Of a stretch of 59,329 nt of DNA, positions 52,247 to 59,329 are shown piece after piece; the first letter of the stretch is position 1; every line of letters starts with the position of its first letter. Where the stretch lies: positions 1-59,329 of the forward strand of contig NZ_JACJLR010000018.1 in NCBI RefSeq assembly GCF_016902345.1, written 5' to 3'. Source of the stretch: Mediterraneibacter glycyrrhizinilyticus (GTDB lineage: Bacteria; Bacillota; Clostridia; Lachnospirales; Lachnospiraceae). A model generated the notes under the pieces. That model searched no databases, had not been told where the DNA came from, and saw only the letters and a list, made by a program, of their open reading frames with translations. Both the position numbers and the translations under genes were made by a program.

Positions 52247-53296
52247 GTGGCGATTGATGCTTCACTGAGCGAGAGAAAGCTTATCATATTGAAGGCGATC
52301 ATACAGAACTACCTCGAGACAGGGGAGCCGGTAGGTTCCAGGACTCTTACGAAATATACAGATCTGAACCTCAGTTCTGCAACGATCAGAAACGAGATGG
52401 CGGATCTGGAAGACCTGGGTTACATCTTCCAGCCTCATACCTCCGCAGGAAGGATTCCTTCTGATAAAGGATACCGACTGTATGTCGATATGCTGATGGA
52501 GGATAAGGAGCAGGAGATCACGGAACGGGAGAACGGTCTTCTGGAGAAGACGGACAAAGTGGAACAGGTCCTGCGCCAGGCAGCGAAAGTTCTGGCGGCG
52601 AACACGAACTATGCCACGATGGTGTCCTCTCCGGTAAATAACCGCAACACACTGAAATTCATCCAGCTCTCTCAGGTGGATGCAGAACAGATCGTGGCGG
52701 TCATCGTTCTCGGCGGCAATGTGATCAAGAATAAAATCATTGAAGTTGGTGAAACACTAAGCAATGAAAACCTGCTGAAGCTGAACATGCTTCTCAATAC
52801 GACGCTGAACGGAATGTCCATTGACCAGATCACGCTGGGGCTCATCGCAAGGCTCAAAGAGCAGGCCGGGATCCACAGTGAAGTGGTCGGACATGTGCTG
52901 GACGCTGTGGCGGAGATCATCCATGTGGATGACGACATGGAGATCTACACAAGCGGAGCGACGAATATCTTCAAGTATCCGGAGCTGAGCGACAAGCAGA
53001 GCGCCCAGGAGATCATCAGTGCGTTTGAGGAAAAACAGCAGCTGGCAGATCTTGTCACAGAGACACTGGCAAGTGAGGACAATCACGGGATCCAGGTTTA
53101 TATCGGAGATGAGACTCCGGTAAAGAATATGAAGGACTGCAGTGTCGTGACAGCTACTTACGAACTGGGGGAGGGCATGAAAGGAACGATCGGTATCATC
53201 GGACCGAAGCGTATGGATTATGAACATGTCATGAGGACGCTGAAGACTCTGCAGAGTGAGTTGGATGCGATTTACAATAAAGATCCCAAAGGATAG
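52247..53296 (+). CDS. hrcA: Heat-inducible transcription repressor HrcA
   Basis: A 349-aa repressor: N-terminal winged helix (SERKLIILKAIIQNYLETGE, PVGSRTLTKYTDLNLSSATI, RNEMADLEDLGYIFQPHTSA, GRIPSDKGYR) and a GAF-like C-terminal half ending VMRTLKTLQSELDAIYN. It starts with GTG at 52247, preceded by GAGGAGGA. It represses its own operon through the CIRCE element 100 bp upstream. grpE follows after 15 bp. Confidence 0.96.
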   Translation: MAIDASLSERKLIILKAIIQNYLETGEPVGSRTLTKYTDLNLSSATIRNEMADLEDLGYIFQPHTSAGRIPSDKGYRLYVDMLMEDKEQEITERENGLLEKTDKVEQVLRQAAKVLAANTNYATMVSSPVNNRNTLKFIQLSQVDAEQIVAVIVLGGNVIKNKIIEVGETLSNENLLKLNMLLNTTLNGMSIDQITLGLIARLKEQAGIHSEVVGHVLDAVAEIIHVDDDMEIYTSGATNIFKYPELSDKQSAQEIISAFEEKQQLADLVTETLASEDNHGIQVYIGDETPVKNMKDCSVVTATYELGEGMKGTIGIIGPKRMDYEHVMRTLKTLQSELDAIYNKDPKG

Positions 53297-53311
53297 GAAG
53301 GTGGAAAGCTG

Positions 53312-54004
53312 GTGACAGAGATGAGCAAAGAAGAGATGGTAAAGGAAGCTGTGGAAGAGGCGAAAGCCAAAGCAGCGGAAGAAGCAAAGGAAGAGACATC
53401 TTCCGGCAATGATGAGGCTGCACCGACGGAAGAAAGTGCAGAAGCTTCGGCAGAAAATAAAACGGCGGAAGAAAATACAGAAGCGACAGCGGATGCAGGA
53501 GAGGATGCCGCAGACAGCGAGCCGAAGGAAGAAAAGAAAAAATTCTTCGGAAAGAAAAACAAGAAGGATAAAAAAGACGAGAAGATCGAAGAACTTACCG
53601 ATCGTCTGACCCGCCAGATGGCAGAGTTTGATAACTTCCGCAAACGTACGGAAAAGGAGAAATCCCAGATGTACGAGATCGGCGCGAAGGATATCATAGA
53701 GAAGATCCTGCCGGTCGTTGATAATTTTGAAAGAGGTCTGGCATCCATGCCACAGGAGGAGAAAGCGACTCCGTTTGCCGAGGGCATGGAAAAGATCTAT
53801 AAACAGCTTATGACCACACTGGAATCGATTGGCGTGAAACCGATCGAGGCGGTGGGAAAGGAATTTGATCCCGATTTCCACAATGCAGTGATGCATGTGG
53901 AGGATGAGGAACTCGGCGAGAACATTATCGCAGAGGAATTCCAGAAGGGCTACACATACCGTGACAGTGTCGTGAGACACAGCATGGTAAAAGTTGCAAA
54001 CTGA
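53312..54004 (+). CDS. grpE: Nucleotide exchange factor GrpE
   Basis: A 230-aa DnaK exchange factor. Residues 1-70 are a very acidic, Ala/Glu-rich tail that is longer than usual, followed by a Lys-rich patch (KKKFFGKKNKKDKKDEK) and then the coiled coil and beta-wing head with QMAEFDNFRKRTEKEK, ILPVVDNFERGL, VGKEFDPDFHNAVMH and GYTYRDSVVRHSMVKVAN. Start at GTG 53312 fits GGAAGGTGGA upstream; ATG 53321 is too distant. It releases ADP from DnaK. The gene is in the CIRCE-controlled operon. Confidence 0.95.
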   Translation: MTEMSKEEMVKEAVEEAKAKAAEEAKEETSSGNDEAAPTEESAEASAENKTAEENTEATADAGEDAADSEPKEEKKKFFGKKNKKDKKDEKIEELTDRLTRQMAEFDNFRKRTEKEKSQMYEIGAKDIIEKILPVVDNFERGLASMPQEEKATPFAEGMEKIYKQLMTTLESIGVKPIEAVGKEFDPDFHNAVMHVEDEELGENIIAEEFQKGYTYRDSVVRHSMVKVAN

Positions 54005-54020
54005 CATTCACAATATTTAG

Positions 54021-55931
<1,911 letters not shown>

Positions 55932-55993
55932 ACATAGTCCTGACAAACTGATAAGATAAACTGTTACAGAAGGCAATGTTGCGGATGTTTTTT

Positions 55994-56076
55994 CTGCCGG
56001 AGAATCTCTCCGGCAGGGAGATCCGCGGCTGAAAATTCTACGGAACCGCATAAAAGGCGGCTGCGTAGAATTTTTA
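55994..56076 (+). terminator. Tandem stem-loops between dnaK and dnaJ
   Basis: Hairpin 1: CTGCCGGAGA/TCTCCGGCAG (55994-56016, 3-nt loop), no T-run. Hairpin 2: AAAATTCTACG (56032-56042) with CGTAGAATTTT (56064-56074), enclosing CCGC/GGCGG and followed by TAGG, so it is a terminator of moderate strength. They probably make dnaK mRNA end or be processed here, leaving dnaJ at a lower level. Confidence 0.7.
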
Positions 56077-56193
56077 GGTTAGCATTCCGTCAGAAAAGCT
56101 GGAACTTATGAGGAGTGAAAAGAGGAATCCCTCTGAAGGTACAGCAGAGGTGTAACATGTTTAGTGAAAACAGAAAGGTAGAGTTGTAGAGTT

Positions 56194-57387
56194 ATGGCAG
56201 AGTCAAAGAGAGATTATTATGAAGTGCTCGGTGTCAGCAGGAGTGCGACCGACGCGGAGATCAAAAAAGCATACCGTGCCCTTGCCAAGAAATATCATCC
56301 GGATATGAATCCAGGCGATAAAGAGGCAGAAAAGAAATTTAAGGAAGCCTCGGAGGCATATGCTGTATTAAGTGATGCCGATAAACGGCGCCAGTATGAT
56401 CAGTTTGGTCATGCGGCATTTGAAGGAGGCACAGGAGGTGCCGGCGGATTCGGCGGGTTTGACTTTAACGGGGCTGATTTCAGCGATATCTTCGGCGATA
56501 TTTTCGGCGATCTGTTCGGAGGCGGCGGAGCACGCCGCGGGCGCAGCAACGGTCCGATGAAAGGGGCGAACATCCGGAAGAGCATCCGCATCACATTCGA
56601 GGAAGCGGTGTTCGGATGTGAGAAAGAGCTGGACCTTATCCTGAAAGATCCCTGTGAAACCTGTCATGGGACCGGGGCGAAAGCAGGGACTTCACCGGAA
56701 ACATGTCCGAAGTGCGGAGGAAAAGGTCAGGTAGTCTATACTTCACAGTCCTTCTTCGGCACTGTCCAGAACGTTCAGACATGTCCGAACTGTAACGGTT
56801 CCGGTAAGATCATAAAAGAGAAGTGTCCGGACTGCTCCGGAACAGGATACACCTCCAGCAGGAAGAAGATCAAAGTCACGATCCCGGCAGGTATCGACAA
56901 CGGACAGAGTGTCCGCATCCGCGACAAAGGAGAGCCGGGAATGAACGGAGGTCCGAGAGGTGACCTTCTCGTGGAAGTCAATGTATCGCATCATCCGATC
57001 TTCCAGAGACAGGACGTTCATATTTTCTCTACTGTACCGATCTCTTTCGCAGTGGCAGCTCTTGGCGGCGATGTGCGGATCCCGACGGTAGATGGAGATG
57101 TGATCTACACGGTGAAACCGGGAACGAAGACAGATACAAAAGTCCGCCTGAAAGGAAAGGGCGTACCGTCTCTTCGCAATTCCCAGGTGAGAGGCGACCA
57201 TTATGTCACTCTGGTCATCCAGACACCGGAGAGGCTGAGCGCTGAGGCGAAAGAGGCTCTGAGACGGTTTGATGAACTGACAGGAAATACCCTGCACCAG
57301 AACGATGATGCCGGAAAGGGCGATAAAGGTGAGAAGAAGAAAAAGAAGGGCTTTATGGAGAAGATGAAGGAAGCCTTCGAGGAATAG
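56194..57387 (+). CDS. dnaJ: Chaperone DnaJ (type I Hsp40)
   Basis: A 397-aa cochaperone. J domain 1-70 ([23 protein letters not shown] in KYHPDMNPG), Gly/Phe-rich 75-125 ([19 protein letters not shown]), zinc region 145-225 with four CxxCxGxG repeats ([32 protein letters not shown]), then the beta-rich substrate domain and a Lys-rich tail ([20 protein letters not shown]). It delivers clients to DnaK. Ribosome site is weak (AGAAAGGTAGAG). The 262-bp gap from dnaK holds two hairpins. Confidence 0.96.
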   Translation: MAESKRDYYEVLGVSRSATDAEIKKAYRALAKKYHPDMNPGDKEAEKKFKEASEAYAVLSDADKRRQYDQFGHAAFEGGTGGAGGFGGFDFNGADFSDIFGDIFGDLFGGGGARRGRSNGPMKGANIRKSIRITFEEAVFGCEKELDLILKDPCETCHGTGAKAGTSPETCPKCGGKGQVVYTSQSFFGTVQNVQTCPNCNGSGKIIKEKCPDCSGTGYTSSRKKIKVTIPAGIDNGQSVRIRDKGEPGMNGGPRGDLLVEVNVSHHPIFQRQDVHIFSTVPISFAVAALGGDVRIPTVDGDVIYTVKPGTKTDTKVRLKGKGVPSLRNSQVRGDHYVTLVIQTPERLSAEAKEALRRFDELTGNTLHQNDDAGKGDKGEKKKKKGFMEKMKEAFEE

Positions 57388-57432
57388 GAACTGGCGGGGG
57401 GACGTCCGCCGGTGGGGGATGTGCTGTATTGT

Positions 57433-57498
57433 CTGCGGACACGCTTTCGCTCGGAAAACGAGCGCAGCGGACACGTAGGAGCGCAAAGGACGCGCTCC
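57433..57498. repeat. GC-rich hairpin module after dnaJ
   Basis: Two copies of GCGGACACG (about 57434 and 57467) flank a hairpin with CGCTCG/CGAGCG arms (57442-57469). GGAGCGC (57478-57484) and GCGCTCC (57492-57498) form a further 7-bp stem. No T-run follows. Likely a chromosomal intergenic repeat rather than the dnaJ terminator. Confidence 0.5.
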
Positions 57499-57590
57499 AA
57501 GTGCCGGCGTCGTTTTAACGGTCCTTAGCCAACACAGCGCATCCCCTCCGGCTGGTGCGTCCCTCCGGCAGTTTTTGAAGAGGGGGCCGG

Positions 57591-57785
57591 GAGGGGCGCG
57601 TCCCGCGGGCGGGACGCTGCTCCCTGGGAGTCGTGAGCAGGAGTGAAAAATTGTGGAGGGGCGCGTCCCGCGGGCGGGACGCTGCTCCCTGGGAGTCGTG
57701 AGCAGGAGTGAAAAATTGTGGAGGGCGCGTCCCGTGGGCGGGACGCTGCTCCCTGGAAACTGCGGGCTGGAATGGAAGATTATGG
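57591..57785. repeat. 65-bp tandem repeat array (three copies)
   Basis: Units begin at 57591, 57656 and 57721, each opening with GAGGGGCGCGTCCCG or nearly so. The first two are almost identical over 65 bp; the third lacks one G and drifts in its second half; a fourth, decayed copy of the GCTGCTCCCTGG part lies at about 57800. Every full unit holds a palindrome, GCGTCCCG-N4-CGGGACGC, able to form a stable hairpin, and an AAAAATTGTGG spacer. The rest of 57388-57984 has no convincing gene. Confidence 0.85.
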
Positions 57786-57984
57786 GTTCGAGATGGGCTT
57801 GCTGCTCCCTGGATTGATGGGAGTGAAGGGTGAAAAAGTGAGATGTAAAAGGGAGTGTTTCTGACTGTTGCGGCGGGGCTGGCAGGTTGGAAATGCTTCT
57901 TTTTTATGACTTTTTTCATCCGTTTACTTTTTTGGGGGATTATAGTAAAATGACGGCATAAAGGCGAGAGGTGGTGACAGTGGG

Positions 57985-59085
57985 ATGAAAGCGGTATATG
58001 AGATCATGCATGGTGAGAGGAATGTGGCAAGGGTTGACACTCAGGGGCGGTGTAAGGTTTATGACGCCCGATTTATGCCGTTTAACCTGTATCTGGAAGA
58101 GACGGAAGGCAATGGCATGGACACGGACATCGATACTCTGGTCAATAATGTGACGAATTTTTATTACTGGTGTTCTATGCGGATCCTGACGCTGGATCGT
58201 CGTTATGCGAAGGAAATCCTGAACAGTATCGGGGCGGCGCAGGCTGTGACGGACAGGGACAGGGCGCAGATCGCACTTACCTATCACTGTCTGTCTCTGA
58301 CGGATATTTTCTGGGTGAAAAAAGAGGGAGAAGAGATTTCATTCCGGGAGATCAATCTGTATGATAATCATCTGGACAATGCGTTTGTTGATGTGTCGCT
58401 GTGTGGAAAGCAGATCACGGTACAAAATGACAGCCTGATCCCTGATCTGACGACAAATGGATGTTTCCCGAAAGCATGGGTCCGGACGGAGAACGGATTC
58501 CGTCTTTTGAAAGACGGGGATTCAGAATATGTGGAAAATGAGCTTCTGGCGAGCAGGGTCTGTCAGTGCTTTCAGTGCAGACAGGTCGTGTACGAAGAGG
58601 ATGAATATGAAGGAGAGAAGGTCTCTTCCAGCCAGATCATGACATCGAAACGATATTCCATCGTATCCCGGGAGGCTTTTGAGATCTATGCGGTAAATCA
58701 TGAGATGGATGCATTGGAATATATCTTTGACCTCGACCGATATTCTTATCATATGATGAATATACTGGATTATCTCGTGGGGAATACGGACCGCCACTGG
58801 GGAAACTGGGGATTTTTGGTAGATAATGAGACGAACAGACCAGTTTCACTTCACCCTTTGATGGACTTTAATCAGGCGTTTCGCTCCTATGATACGGTTG
58901 AAGGCGCAAACTGTCAGACGATGCTTCCGGAAAGGATGACGCAGATGGAGGCGGCGGTTTATGCGGTGAAACAGATTGGGCTGAATCAGACCGCGGAGAT
59001 CAGGAAGGAATGGTTTACGGGGAGAGAGCGGGAGTATGGGATGCTGATGAGGCGGATGGATGTTTTGAAAATGTATGAAGGGTGA
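57985..59085 (+). CDS. HipA-like protein kinase, no antitoxin partner
   Basis: A 366-aa soluble protein. The C-terminal part has the HipA/PI3K-like kinase signature: catalytic Asp in VGNTDRHWGNWGFLVD (about residues 270-285) and the Mg-binding Asp in LHPLMDFNQAF (about 295-305). The segment NGCFPKAWVRTENGFRLLKD (about 160-180) looks like the nucleotide-binding loop and Lys. The N-terminal 150 residues are not the usual HipA N domain. HipA kinases phosphorylate translation targets such as aminoacyl-tRNA synthetases; the substrate here is unknown. No HipB-like DNA-binding gene is adjacent on either side. GAGGTGGTGACAG is the only ribosome site, about 8 bases before ATG. A terminator follows. 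Confidence 0.75.
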   Translation: MKAVYEIMHGERNVARVDTQGRCKVYDARFMPFNLYLEETEGNGMDTDIDTLVNNVTNFYYWCSMRILTLDRRYAKEILNSIGAAQAVTDRDRAQIALTYHCLSLTDIFWVKKEGEEISFREINLYDNHLDNAFVDVSLCGKQITVQNDSLIPDLTTNGCFPKAWVRTENGFRLLKDGDSEYVENELLASRVCQCFQCRQVVYEEDEYEGEKVSSSQIMTSKRYSIVSREAFEIYAVNHEMDALEYIFDLDRYSYHMMNILDYLVGNTDRHWGNWGFLVDNETNRPVSLHPLMDFNQAFRSYDTVEGANCQTMLPERMTQMEAAVYAVKQIGLNQTAEIRKEWFTGREREYGMLMRRMDVLKMYEG

Positions 59086-59106
59086 AGAAGCGATGTCTTG
59101 AACGAT

Positions 59107-59142
59107 AAAAAAGCGGTTGCAAATAGACGCAATCGCTTTTTT
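59107..59142 (+). terminator. Intrinsic terminator after the HipA-like gene
   Basis: AAAAAAGCG-GTTGC pairs with GCAAT-CGCTTTTTT around a 8-nt loop; usable in both directions. Confidence 0.9.
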
Positions 59143-59329
59143 AAATGCTCAAAAGACTTTTTCAACTCACAGATATAATATCTGACAGAGATAATTTATC
59201 ATATAAAATGGATTTATTCAATAACTAAAACTTCCCACACCAATACGGTGTGTTGAACCTTGAAAATTCAATATTTCAGCCAATAAAAAAGGCATAAACC
59301 TGTCCCGTTTGGTATAATGGAATTGACGA
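59143..59329 (+). other. AT-rich right edge, possible start of another element
   Basis: No gene is seen. A 6-bp hairpin CACACC/GGTGTG lies at about 59236-59252, and TATAAT at 59313-59318 with TGG before it forms an extended -10 pointing out of the window. The AT shift and hairpin would fit the left end of an insertion sequence, but nothing decisive is present. Confidence 0.3.

Noticed and set aside
52757..54007. A 416-codon minus-strand frame opposite hrcA and grpE
   Set aside because: Phe/Cys-rich sequence of no known family, opposite two certain genes.
57591..57785. CRISPR array
   Set aside because: Repeats are directly adjacent with no unique spacers and no cas genes are present.
57515..57919. 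A minus-strand frame through the 65-bp repeats giving REQRPARGTRP-type peptides
   Set aside because: The repeated peptide follows from the DNA repeat; 65 is not a multiple of 3, so successive units are read in different frames, which argues against coding selection.

Overview
The window looks like a chromosomal segment of a spore-forming Clostridia member, most likely a Lachnospiraceae gut commensal. The reasons are CotF-type spore coat proteins, a GerMN lipoprotein, a CIRCE-controlled hrcA-grpE-dnaK-dnaJ cluster, strong AGGAGG ribosome sites, and moderate GC with many short operons. This placement is inference from gene content; no rRNA or tRNA gene was seen.

Layout. 1-3.8 kb is an insertion-sequence scrapyard: a gutted IS66 element, an AT-rich CPBP protease gene and a left-truncated IS256 element. 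3.8-11.5 kb holds small spore-coat genes and a glutamine-amidotransferase hydrolase (minus strand), then a rubredoxin/glutamate-synthase-like flavoprotein, an M19 dipeptidase, a uracil permease, a C39-like secreted protein and a regulator that seems to have lost its HTH. 11.5-13.2 kb has argG with ArgR boxes and a truncated SRAP gene. 13.3-18.6 kb is a hexitol-type PTS operon (1-phosphofructokinase, SorE-like dehydrogenase, DeoR regulator, MtlA). 18.7-24.0 kb has a MalY/PatB lyase, a CcdA-thioredoxin fusion and a doubly damaged AgrC/AgrA-like two-component system. 24.1-30.5 kb is a run of small metabolic genes (OGG glycosylase, nicotinamidase-like hydrolase, Fe-ADH, Nif11-like peptide, nitroreductase, CrcB, GNAT, FeoA, ProA). 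30.6-35.8 kb is an ECF sigma/ABC transporter locus whose permease is split by a 1911-bp IS110 insertion. 35.9-41.0 kb is the argC-GNAT-argJ-argB-argD operon. 41.1-57.4 kb is a housekeeping block: comEA, a two-component system, GerMN, comEC, holA, lepA, hemW, then the heat-shock operon. 57.4-59.3 kb has a GC-rich 65-bp tandem repeat array and an orphan HipA-like kinase.

How the parts work together. The two arginine loci carry sequences that fit the Bacillus-type ArgR consensus, so argG and the argC operon probably form one regulon. HrcA probably represses its own operon through the CIRCE element. The PTS operon has no mannitol-1-phosphate 5-dehydrogenase; a SorE-like enzyme acting beside the phosphorylated carbon plus 1-phosphofructokinase would give a route through fructose-1-phosphate. 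The best leads are that operon, the IS110 insertion with its structured 3' RNA region, the HTH-less regulator, the G6-tract frameshift in the histidine kinase, the tandem repeat array and the orphan HipA-like kinase.
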